The position numbers and the translations under genes were made by a program. Below, piece by piece: positions 40,101 through 42,833 of a stretch of 42,833 nt of DNA (its first letter is position 1; the number at the start of each line of letters is the position of its first letter). The notes under the pieces were generated by a model. That model saw only the letters and a program-made list of their open reading frames with translations. It made no database searches and was not told the origin of the DNA. This DNA is from an uncultured Prolixibacteraceae bacterium (lineage in GTDB: Bacteria > Bacteroidota > Bacteroidia > Bacteroidales > Prolixibacteraceae), in the NCBI GenBank assembly GCA_903834475.1, contig CAILJH010000053.1, forward strand, positions 1 through 42,833, in the 5' to 3' direction.

Positions 40101-42646
40101 TTAGGCAATACATTAGTTGTCAGGCTCCAGTTGCCATTACTGTATACCAATCCAGATAAAGTGGTATAGGTAACTCCATTCACTTTCACACTCATGGACG
40201 TCACTGTAACGGCAGGAGAGCCGGCCACACTGTTGCCATAAGTTCCAGTCAATGTAGGTGTGGTATCAGCTGTTGTTGCAGGGTTAACTGTTGGTTCAAC
40301 ATAGGTCTTGCCGGAGGCAAAAGCAGGTCCCGGACTAAAATCCAGGTAAAAATAAACTGTGCTGCTATTGGCCACATCACCCATCTTTATCCCGAATGAG
40401 CTAATTGCAGCATACAGTGCCTTCACCCGGTACTTGTCTGAAGTTGCGCTTCCATTGGCAGCAATGGTAGCATTAAATCCATCATTTACTCCATCGGTGT
40501 TCTGAAAATGAACAAAATTGGAGCCCATATTTGTTTGTGAAAGCGTCGTATTCGTAGCAATAGTATACTGAGCAAAACCGCCAAATTCCTGAAATTGAAA
40601 TTGGTTCGCACCCGCAGCATCAATATCCCAGGAGTTTAGTGAAACATTTTGAAGGATAACTCCTGATCCGGCATGGGTGGTTGCATTGTAAGTACCATTC
40701 TTGATAAAGTCAATCCTGAACTCGGCATTTCCACCGGCTGCAGTTGTTACCATGTCCGTCTCAAAAAAATTCGTGTTAACAGGAGAAGAAACACCGGTTT
40801 CATAACCGTTTATAGTAATATTGGTCAAGGCAACCGTAGTAATAATTGCATCAATAGCTTGTCCATTGACAGTAATAATATGATCAAACAGAACGATATC
40901 GCCAACGACTTTACCAGTTCCAACTTTCGCTGTAGAACTATTAAATAGTAAAGGATTATTATTTACATTATAAACAGGAAGTGAAGTGCTTACATAAAAT
41001 CCGACGAAAGCAACCACTTTGTTCAATGAAACATCCTGGATGTCATTTGCAGTTCCTGAAGGAGTATATGAAAGCAATGCATTGACACTTGTACTTACAG
41101 ATGTGCCCAGGGTTAGAGTAATCTCATTCGTTGTAGAATTAACTGCCACAGCAGTAACCGAAATTGGCAATCCGCTTTGAGTCAAAACAAAGTTGCTTGT
41201 CAAAGGAACAGATGTTGATTTTAATCCTGAACCAGTTTCTGTGAAGGCCAAAGTAAGAATATTTCCACCCGCTGAGGCTTTATTTGGAATTGGAGCAGTC
41301 TGGTCAATGATCGTTAAAGCCAATTGTGCTGTTGATACACCCGTATTTCCGGCGACATCAATGATATTTGCCGTTAGATTATGAACACCAAGTGCGAGTG
41401 TACTCAGGGTAATGTTTTGTGTGGTACGGTTCCATGTGCCGGCAGTAAGATCACCTGCAAGAATGGCATAAGAACCAACAACTAAATTGCCATTGCTGGC
41501 GTCGAAAATCTGAACTGTTTCGCCGGCAGAAAGACCGGAAACTCCAGTTAAATTCAGACTTACAACAGGCTTGTTCACATTGGTAATATTGTCAAGAAGG
41601 CTTCCGGAATTGCTTCCAGGGGTAAGAATCAATGGAATAGATGCCAAACTGGAAGGAACTGTGGTATCAATTGTTATTGTTTTTGTGGCAAACTGACCAG
41701 TTGCAATAACGGTATTACTTGTATTTATAACAATGGTATGGTTTCCACTCGTTAATGTTGTCGCAGTGTAGTTATACGTCCAGGCAACGTTGGTCTGATT
41801 TGCAGAAACTGTAATTGCTCCTTTGTAAAGGTTGTCAACCCACAAATATAAATTGTTCGTTCCACCGCCGGAAGTATATAAACCACCAAAAATCAAAGTC
41901 TGATCGCTGGTAATAAAATCTGTACCACTAATTCCGGTATCTGTAGTGATCGAAGTAATAGAGGCAGTAGTCACCGCAAGCAAATTCGGATAATCTGATA
42001 GATTTAATGAACTGGCCTTCAATTCACCACCTGAATTTATTGCTTCCAATTCCCAGTTACCACCCAAAACTGAAGCACCAGTAAAATCTTCTGAAGCCGC
42101 AACATCAGCACCTGTTAGTTGGCTAAGTTCGTTGATGAAATCGTGACCTGACTTACCTTGAGCCACATTACATCCATAAAGAAGCAAATCGCCTATGTCA
42201 GAAAGACTTTGGCCCCAAGAGGTTAATTGCGAGCTATAGCTGTCAATGGTATGGCTTGAAAGTGATGCGTTTCCAAGTCTTATTAAGCCGGTAGAACCAT
42301 GCGAAACGATATGGATTGCAGTAAGATTATTTCTGTTTTTAAGAATATTTGTGATTTGCTGAACTCCATCAGTGCTTTTCTCCAGACAGATAATCTCAAT
42401 TCCGTTATGGGTATCACTGATCAGCGAATTAATATCTGTAACATTACCATCAATAAAGAGAATCTCGTTAAAACCAGACTCAGAAACCATCTTGTCAGGA
42501 GAATTGCCGGCAATAGATATTGATTTATCTCGTCCGCCAGGTTCAAAGGCAATCGATCGTGAAAATACATTGTTCGATAACATCATGAAGAAAATACTTG
42601 CAGTGAAGTATTTCCAAATCAAATAAAAGTTCATCATATTTTTCAT
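21878..42646 (-). CDS. Giant multidomain surface adhesin with T9SS type B sorting domain and N-terminal DUF4347
   Basis: A 6,922-residue exported protein of roughly 0.7 MDa (estimated), uninterrupted through 20.8 kb. In order: signal peptide (about 1-29); DUF4347 (61-222) with His116 and Cys159; Ig-like and Swm-like domains, one cadherin-like domain and more Ig-like material (to about residue 1317); 13 TGGGxYCSGG repeats with four PKD-like domains; two Ig-like domains; nine 85-residue CQDAADE repeats; Ig-like, Big_2-like and one degenerate HYR-like segment; nine exact 86-residue HYR repeats plus one degenerate copy; two Calx-beta domains; 18 cadherin-like domains with DPDGN-type calcium sites; and a gliding-type C-terminal domain (PNGDGQND, NRWGNVVY). 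It resembles SprB-class adhesins: T9SS-exported, calcium-stiffened surface fibres for attachment or gliding. PorP/SprF-like and PorE-like genes follow directly. It differs from known SprB mainly in its DUF4347 domain. Confidence 0.95.
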   Translation of the reverse strand: MKNMMNFYLIWKYFTASIFFMMLSNNVFSRSIAFEPGGRDKSISIAGNSPDKMVSESGFNEILFIDGNVTDINSLISDTHNGIEIICLEKSTDGVQQITNILKNRNNLTAIHIVSHGSTGLIRLGNASLSSHTIDSYSSQLTSWGQSLSDIGDLLLYGCNVAQGKSGHDFINELSQLTGADVAASEDFTGASVLGGNWELEAINSGGELKASSLNLSDYPNLLAVTTASITSITTDTGISGTDFITSDQTLIFGGLYTSGGGTNNLYLWVDNLYKGAITVSANQTNVAWTYNYTATTLTSGNHTIVINTSNTVIATGQFATKTITIDTTVPSSLASIPLILTPGSNSGSLLDNITNVNKPVVSLNLTGVSGLSAGETVQIFDASNGNLVVGSYAILAGDLTAGTWNRTTQNITLSTLALGVHNLTANIIDVAGNTGVSTAQLALTIIDQTAPIPNKASAGGNILTLAFTETGSGLKSTSVPLTSNFVLTQSGLPISVTAVAVNSTTNEITLTLGTSVSTSVNALLSYTPSGTANDIQDVSLNKVVAFVGFYVSTSLPVYNVNNNPLLFNSSTAKVGTGKVVGDIVLFDHIITVNGQAIDAIITTVALTNITINGYETGVSSPVNTNFFETDMVTTAAGGNAEFRIDFIKNGTYNATTHAGSGVILQNVSLNSWDIDAAGANQFQFQEFGGFAQYTIATNTTLSQTNMGSNFVHFQNTDGVNDGFNATIAANGSATSDKYRVKALYAAISSFGIKMGDVANSSTVYFYLDFSPGPAFASGKTYVEPTVNPATTADTTPTLTGTYGNSVAGSPAVTVTSMSVKVNGVTYTTLSGLVYSNGNWSLTTNVLPNGIYDVVAWVTYSDGAVLYDPTFSELVIDTSLGMDNIPPTLTSIERFNPTAQSVSSSDLLLQGWVEFKLTFSEPVTQNITADDFQTSGLGGVGTLISQVTQIGASVYTIRVSNIPSTNWDYLGIDLAATNNLVDNSGNLLTNLLPTSGIDEFYLWANQAPIAVNDVATTNEDSPVSFNVTTNDYDTDGTVNVATVDLDPATAGIQTTFTVVNQGTYSVNSSGLVTFTPVLNFNGTATAVNYTVQDNKGVASNIATIIVTVTPVNDVPSFTVGADQTVCVAIGAQTVNSWATAISSGPANESSQSLLFNITSNSNSSIFSVQPSVSSSGVLTFTPNSTSGSATIALNIQDNAGTANGGVDKSADQTFTITVNAAATVTPGVTLNTCQSSSPSAIILSGASFGGSASTSAWSISTGGGALSSIAQTATPAAVTYTPAANFSGTVTLTLTTNVPGICPAVNGTRTINVNALPTLYSVTGGGAYCSGGVGLPVGLSASQVGVNYQLQISAVNTGSPIAGTGSVLSFGNKTAAGTYTVVATNTSTGCTANMTGFVNLSINPLPVVTISGVPIACAGSTGNVYTTQVGMSNYVWTVSAGGTITAGGGSGNNTVTVTWNTSGAQSVSVNYSNGTGCAAAGATVYPVTVNALPNLYFVGGGGSYCTGGTGVSIILNSSQIGINYQLKLGASNIGAEVAGTGSALSFGLQLSAGTYTVVGTNATTGCTSTMTGSAIITINPLPSVYNVTGGGNYCNGGSGVAVGLSNSQTGVNYQLKIGATNAGLPLAGTGSALSFGLELSAGTYTVVATNPISGCSSNMSGSTVVIIDPIPVITFVAGVSTACEGSTGNTYTTQSGMSSYLWMVSGGGTITSGGGSGNNSVTVTWNTAGPQSVSVIYMNVSGCVSASATVYPVTVNASPIVYTVTGGGSYCSGGSGVAIGLSDSQVGVNYQLQLAGVDNGGLIAGTGNAISFGNKIGAGIYTVTAINASTGCTSNMSGSATVSVNPLPALYTVTGGGTDCTGGSGVVVGLSGSQTGVTYQLRLGVSDNGTPVTGNGSAISFGNKTGAGTYTVVATNTTTTCTSTMSGSVTITLNPLPTVYNMTGGGSYCSGGTGVSIGLSNSQVGVNYQLKIGGVNTGLPVAGTAGAISFGLQTAAGTYTVVGINATTSCSSSMNNSATVSINPLPTAYNVTGGGSFCSGGSGLAVGLSNSQSGVNYQLQLNSINTGSPIAGTGATLSFGTQTAAGNYTVIATNATTACIANMTGSVTITVNVLPTVYTVTGGGSYCSGGSGVVIGLTGSQNGVNYQLQIGAVNTGSPVSGTGSSISFGAQTSAGTYSVIASNSSTGCTSNMTGTAIVTINPLPTAYIVTGGGTYCSGGSGAAVGLSNSQTGVNYQLQLGGVNDGSAIAGNGSALSFGVKTATGTYTVVATTESTGCTSTMTGSVSISTNSLPTIFNATGGGTDCSGGSGVIIGLSGSQTGVNYQLHIGGVNTGLPISGTGSALNFGAQVTAGTYTIEATNASTGCILNMNGNITVTVTALPLTYNVTGGGSYCSGGSGVIVGLSNSQVGVNYQLRIDGSDTGSPVAGTASAISFGSQSSAGTYTVVATNASTSCNSIMTGSVSVSINPLPTIYTVTGGGSFCAGGSGVAVGLSNSQTGINYQLHIGGVNTGLPIAGNGSAINFGSQLTAGTYTIEATNASTGCISNMTGTASVTVNPLPTVTFTAGVASVCAGSSGNVYTTQAGMSNYDWIVSAGGTITSGGGIGNNSVTVTWNTAGSQSVSVNYDNGNACTAITPTIYNVTVSALPLSYNVTGGGSFCTGASGIAVGLSNSQTGVNYQLQLSGVNSGSPVTGTGSAISFGNKITAGLYTVVATNTSSSCTSNMTGSATITVNPLPVVTFTGGPATVCEASTGNVYTTQAGMSNYQWNVSAGGTITSGGGTGNNSVTVTWDNTGAQSVSVNYTNGNGCTAAIATNYPVTVNPLPTMVIASPATCALNLLTYSVSVTVSSGTVTSTSGTVNHVGNLWTVSAVPTGTNIVLTLTDAVSCATTLSITAPDCSCPVISAPLSGGDKEYCVGSSVPAITASVSSGITVDWYNVPSGGTALATGTLSYTPASAGVYYAEARNSTTNCKSSTRTSITINSNPVTGTTSFTAGATTVCQDAADETYTATAANNTSITYSVSPAGAGTINSSTGILNWSALFSGTATVRATANGLCGTTFADRVVIVNPTTGPTTFTAGAISECQDAADETYTATAANNTSITYSVSPAGAGTINSTTGVMNWSALFSGTATITATATGLCGTTHADRIVTVNPTIGTTNFTAGSISECQDAPDETYTATAANSTSISYSVSPAGAGTINSSTGVMNWSASFSGTATVRATATGLCGSTFADRVVTVNPSTGITGFTAGSISECQDAADETYTATAANSTSISYSVSPAGAGTINSSTGVMNWSPSFSGTATVRATANGLCGTSFADRVVIVNPTTGATSFTAGAITECQDAVDETYSATAANSTSISYSVLPAGAGTINSSTGVMNWSASFSGTATITATATGLCGTTQADRVVTVNPTTGATSFTAGSTTECQDAADGTYAATSSNSTSITYSVLPAGAGTINSSTGVMNWSASFSGTATVRATAIGLCGTTFADRAVTVTPTTGITSFIAGAIVLCQDAADETYTATSANSSSITYSVLPAGAGTINSSTGVMNWSALFSGTATITATASGSCGTTHADRLVTVNPTIGSTSFTAGAITECQDAADETYTATAANSTSITYSVSPAGAGTINSSTGLMNWSASFSGTATITANATGLCGTSSATRTVTVNPSTGTTSFTAGATTLCQNAADETYTAISANSTAITYSVSPAGAGTINSSTGVMNWSASYDGIAIITATSTGLCGTTSATQSVTINKLPGVIAGSDRTICIGSSTTLGALPVSGSTYSWTSSPLGFTSNLANPTVNPSVSTNYTIVETITATGCSDSQSVLVNVNPLPVVSAPASVCVGSTITLSPGTGGTWSSSNNAVATVTNSGIVSGLSSGTVNFTFTNTITGCSSTTTSVSVNQEPVFTTCPSDILQHTELNLCSAMVSYSAVTSGVPDPGVTYLFTGSTTGSGAGSGSGSVFNTGVTTVVITATNTCGTKTCSFNITIRDNEIPVIICPANITQTSDAGVCGAAISISNPTATDNCSVSFIFKGVRSDALALNDVYPVGTTTISWTATDAALNTSLTCDQIITVTDDEKPVIICPDNILQTADAGICGAAVTVVNPTATDNCSTSFSFNGVRSDALALSAVYPVGITTITWTATDAALNTSASCSQTVTITDDEKPVITCPDYITQNTDAGACQASVTITPPKATDNCSSIFTFTGVRSDLLALNALYPTGNTTITWTATDAAGNTSLSCDQTITVTDHEKPVISCPANIAQTNDTGVCGAALTITDPTATDNCSTSFIFAGVRSDALPLSAVYPVGITTISWTATDVSGNTSLSCNQTVTVTDNEKPVIVCPANIIQTADTGVCGASVSIDNPTATDNCSTSFTFSGVRSDALALSAVYPVGITAIKWTATDLAGNTSLSCDQTVRITDDEKPVINCPENITLEADAGACGASLSVVDPTATDNCSSSFTFIGVRSDLLALNALYPVGNTTITWTVKDASGNSSLSCDQTITVTDHEKPVIICPANITQTADAGVCGAALTIANPMATDNCSTSFTFAGVRSDALALSAVYPVGITTITWTASDASGNTSLSCNQTVTITDKEKPTIVCKSDIIQTSDSGVCGASVFISNPTATDNCSSSFIFAGVRSDALTLLSVYPVGITTITWTATDLAGNTSLSCNQTVTITDDEKPVIICPAQITLPAVAGVCGASVTIVNPTVTDNCSASISVMGVRSDVLALSAVYPVGTTTITWTATDAAGNVSENCVQNVKVTDNEKPVAICKNVTLNLDLSGNATLNAADINNGSTDNCGIKSVVASKTSFTCSDIGANHVTLTVTDNSDNFSSCDATVTVTDTNAPVLSIGNISVHENDGNAVFTVSLSNPRTCDVSFTVNTTDNTALSTSDYTSINNVVYTIPGGSSSVTVSVPITNNTIYEPTENFYVNLSNPDHGTISVSQGICTILDDDAAPSVTIADASATEGSDVIFPVTLSNPSSSDISLTFGLTNGTASNTDYNTANVTVTIPAGSVGINVVVPTIQDLIDEKDETFTIAVKSVDSGTAGNTSDTATGTIIDDENYPVAADDSATTLEDTPITIEVLVNDIFGDDGPSTGRITANNGLHGTVYVNDGGTPNNPADDKVVYSPNADYNGYDSFTYSICDPTPDCSVATVTIYVIPVNDLPFANDDLNTTLEDTPLIGADVAANDVPSGDGGNVWSLVGTNGGAIHGSVTMNSNGIYNYIPNANYHGNDSFTYQLCDIDGDCHQAIVSITITAVNDLPVAVNDVITTLEDVPIIGASVTGNDIPSGDGGNAWSLVGVNGGAANGTVTMNPDGTYNYIPKANFNGTDYFIYQLCDSDGDCDQARVTIFLSSVNNIPLAEDDVNSTLEDTPIIGATVAANDIPSGDGGNKWSLFGTFGGASHGKVTMSADGKYNYTPDANFTGTDTFIYLLCDIDNDCAGATVQITVTPVNDPPVAMDDINTTFKDLKVSGNVLTNDSDPDGNLITIKTSPVSSPAHGSVIISLDGIYTYIPNSGFSGTDSFVYEICDNGIPSLCAQAKVTIKVIDYTSANNNPVAVNDAYQGSVGLPVKGNVISNDFDPDGNLNMNSVTVIGLDPNNGSFTMNANGIFTYIPNAGFIGRVSFEYRICDLGSPPLCDIATVTIDILANPEKNSTFATDDSYFGKEDKPITGNVLANDNDPQGNIQTVNTNPVVSPKHGTVILNSDGTFIYTPAPNYFGTDQFVYQVCDNGTPQACDLANVYLIIAPQNDPPVAEDDINTTFKNIKVSGNVLTNDSDPEGDVLTISTKPAIPPTYGTVVINPDGTYTYTPNSGFSGIDVFVYEVCDNGSPVLCDQAKVTIKVIDISGANNAPVAINDSYQGSIGLVVKGNVISNDFDPDGNLNPNSVKLIGSAPASGSLTLNSNGTFVYVPAAGFLGQVRFVYQICDLGTPALCDMATVTIEILANPNGNSTFATDDLFFGKEDNPITGNVLTNDNDPQGDIQTVNTSAVALPAHGTLVLNANGTFTYTPAPNYWGQDHFVYEVCDSGTPKACDQASVYLIIAPQNNPPVAMDDINTTFKGESVIGNVLTNDSDPDGNLLILKIAPAVNPLNGTVVINPDGTYTYTPKSGFSGTDSFVYEVCDNGTPSLCDQAKVTIKVIDLSGVNNPPVAMNDAYQGSIGLPVKGNVISNDFDPDGNLNPNSVTLIGSAPATGTLTLNVNGTFTYIPLAGFLGQVSFQYQVCDLGTPALCDIATVTIEMQANPNGNSTFATDDSFVGNEDNPISGNVLSNDYDPQGDVQKVNTSPIVSPSHGTLILNSNGTFKYVPVPNYNGTDHFAYEVCDNGTPTACDQATVYLIIKPFNDAPIAKDDIAITFKDKPVSGNLLTNDSDPEGDPLSIKTNLVNLPAHGVVIINPDGIYTYTPNSGFIGNDSFVYEVCDNGIPSLCDQATVSIKVIDITIAPNSAPIANNDVYQGSVGYPVKGNVISNDFDPDGNLNPNSVILLGSAPVNGSLTLNPNGTFTFIPLADFIGQVSFQYTVCDLGTPALCDVAKVTIDILPNPTGNSTFATDDIFFGREDVVLTGNVMTNDNDPEGNTQSVNTSPVIQPIHGGLKLNSNGTFIYTPDANYNGLDRFVYEVCDNGMPTACDQATVYLILAPGNDVPFAIDDVNSTDEEVAVSGNVSTNDTPSSDGGNVWTIVSQPGHGELLFNPDGTYTYSPELNYNGIEKFIYKLCDIDGDCSDATVSITVRSINDLPVANDDTVSFHIDAVLESTVAENDILSGDGGNIWSIVTPPANGTLVFNTNGTYTYTPNLSFTGTDGFTYELCDANGDCDQAKVTITINDVIVVNQIFTPNGDGQNDTFHIEGIEFYPTSKLTIFNRWGNVVYQKSGYLNDWEGNSNKNTVGSSALSVGTYFYVLDYGIQLQKHKAGYIYLER
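22151..27454 (-). repeat. 18 cadherin-like domains of the giant adhesin
   Basis: Eighteen tandem domains of about 95-105 residues. They typically open with PVAxDD or FATDD, continue with NDxDPxG calcium-binding loops, then GTxxxNPDGTYTYxPNxxFxGxDxFxYxVCD and end in an xATVxI strand. Every copy has a pair of Cys around the CDxGxPxxCD turn. The first four and last two contain a PSGDGGN insert in place of DPDGN. Confidence 0.9.
22709..26275 (-). repeat. Four copies of a three-domain (about 892-bp) super-repeat
   Basis: Within the cadherin-like array, domains 5 to 16 are four copies of an ordered triplet: type 1 opens (P/A)P(V/I)AxDDI, type 2 opens with NDxYQGS and DFDPDGNLN, type 3 opens STFATDD and NDxDPQG or DPEGN. 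Equivalent landmarks (the STFATDD codons) lie near 22,990, 23,883, 24,774 and 25,665, spaced about 891-895 bp. The total is 3,567 bp, 1,189 codons. Confidence 0.9.
28355..30676 (-). repeat. Nine HYR repeats of 86 codons (258 bp)
   Basis: Nine tandem HYR-type domains, each EKPVIxCPxxI...GVCGA...ATDNCS...GVRSDxLAL...YPVGxTTIxWTATD...SLSCxQTVTITDD. The block is exactly 9 x 258 bp. Each copy has four Cys. A degenerate tenth copy follows (opening EKPVAICKN) and a degenerate one precedes it. Confidence 0.92.
31391..33685 (-). repeat. Nine 85-codon (255-bp) repeats with CQDAADE motif
   Basis: Nine tandem copies of TGxTSFTAG...ECQDAADETYTATAANSTS followed by YSVSPAGAGTINSSTGVMNW and a GLCGTT turn. 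The block is exactly 9 x 255 bp, with two Cys per copy. Copies are nearly identical (most differences are single residues), indicating recent duplication or gene conversion. I do not recognise a named domain with confidence; the fold is probably Ig-like. Confidence 0.9.
34172..38695 (-). repeat. Thirteen 90-codon TGGGxYCSGG repeats with four PKD-like domains
   Basis: Thirteen copies of an Ig-like repeat of about 89-90 residues (VTGGGSYCSGGSG, LSNSQxGVNYQL, GTYTVVATN, TGCTSNMTG). PKD-like domains (CAGSTGNVYTTQ, GMSNYxW, TVTWNTAG) lie after copies 1, 3, 12 and 13. Each TGGG copy has two Cys. Both types occur in other large Bacteroidota T9SS adhesins. Confidence 0.88.
41981..42466 (-). other. 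DUF4347 domain (caspase-like His/Cys pair) of the giant adhesin
   Basis: Residues 61-222, just after the signal peptide. The core pattern is a beta strand ILFIDGNV, then IHIVSHGSTG with His116, a GNASLSSHTI segment, and DLLLYGCNVAQG with Cys159, then LTGADVAASEDFTG and GGNWELE. The HG and C positions fit the His-Cys dyad of caspase-like (clan CD) peptidases. Activity is not shown; the family is recognised mostly at the N-terminus of large bacterial surface proteins. Confidence 0.8.
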
Positions 42647-42660
42647 GCGATTAGGCTATT

Positions 42661-42692
42661 AAAATCTACTCTAAATAAAACACCAGATTCAA
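42661..42692 (-). promoter_or_regulatory. Possible promoter of the adhesin operon
   Basis: On the minus strand, TTG (42692-42690), a 21-nt spacer and TAGATTTT (42668-42661) match the Bacteroidota pattern with one mismatch. It would leave a very short leader to the ATG at 42646. The rest of 42647-42833 shows no gene. Confidence 0.3.
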
Positions 42693-42833
42693 TCTTTGAT
42701 TACTTTGTAGCATGGCGGTTTACGGGCAATATATTGTTGACAAGATAAAGGCGAAAATTCAATAAACCTTGCTTCTTTGCTCATTCACATCATGAATTCG
42801 GTAATTGAAAGGCCTGTTTGAATAACTACAACT

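Noticed and set aside
22028-42626. Many + strand open frames of 60-130 codons opposite the giant gene
   Set aside because: They follow the repeat periodicity of the minus-strand gene, share no family features and lack start signals; they are shadows of a compositionally biased coding region.

Overview
The window is from a member of the Bacteroidota. The evidence is the conserved gliding/type IX secretion C-terminal domain on a giant surface protein, adjacent PorP/SprF-like and PorE-like genes, several matches to the Bacteroidota promoter (-33 TTG, -7 TAnnTTTG), weak ribosome-binding sites and A+T-leaning DNA. I cannot name the genus.

Left part (1-13.6 kb, mostly + strand): two hybrid histidine kinases in tandem. 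The first enters the window already in progress and carries about twelve PAS domains plus a GAF domain. The second is REC-HisKA-HATPase-REC with no sensor. A terminator and a tRNA-Lys(TTT) on the minus strand follow, then + strand housekeeping and accessory genes: a short-chain dehydrogenase, a YbgC-type thioesterase, an unrecognised Tudor-like protein, a secreted alpha/beta esterase, a zinc-ribbon Nudix hydrolase and an overlapping aminopeptidase P.

Middle part (13.8-18.6 kb): on the minus strand, a secreted TIM-barrel isomerase-like protein, a secreted CE2-like SGNH esterase and a PaaI-type thioesterase. On the plus strand, a nucleoside phosphorylase and a SirB1/transglutaminase-like protein. 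Three unrelated palindromic repeats lie in the intergenic spaces.

Right part (18.6-42.65 kb, minus strand): an apparent three-gene operon of 24 kb. Its first gene is a 6,922-residue secreted surface protein that fills almost half the window. It has a signal peptide, a DUF4347 domain with a His/Cys pair resembling caspase-like peptidases, Ig-like and Swm-like domains, 13 Cys-containing 90-residue repeats interleaved with four PKD-like domains, nine 85-residue repeats, nine 86-residue HYR repeats, two Calx-beta domains, 18 cadherin-like domains (twelve of them arranged as four copies of a three-domain unit), and a type B T9SS sorting domain. It is followed by a PorP/SprF-like outer-membrane protein and a PorE-like TPR/beta-propeller/OmpA protein. 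The likely reading is a dedicated export and display module: SprF-like protein and T9SS export the adhesin, and the OmpA-type protein ties the complex to peptidoglycan. The most unusual element is the protease-like N-terminal domain on such an adhesin.
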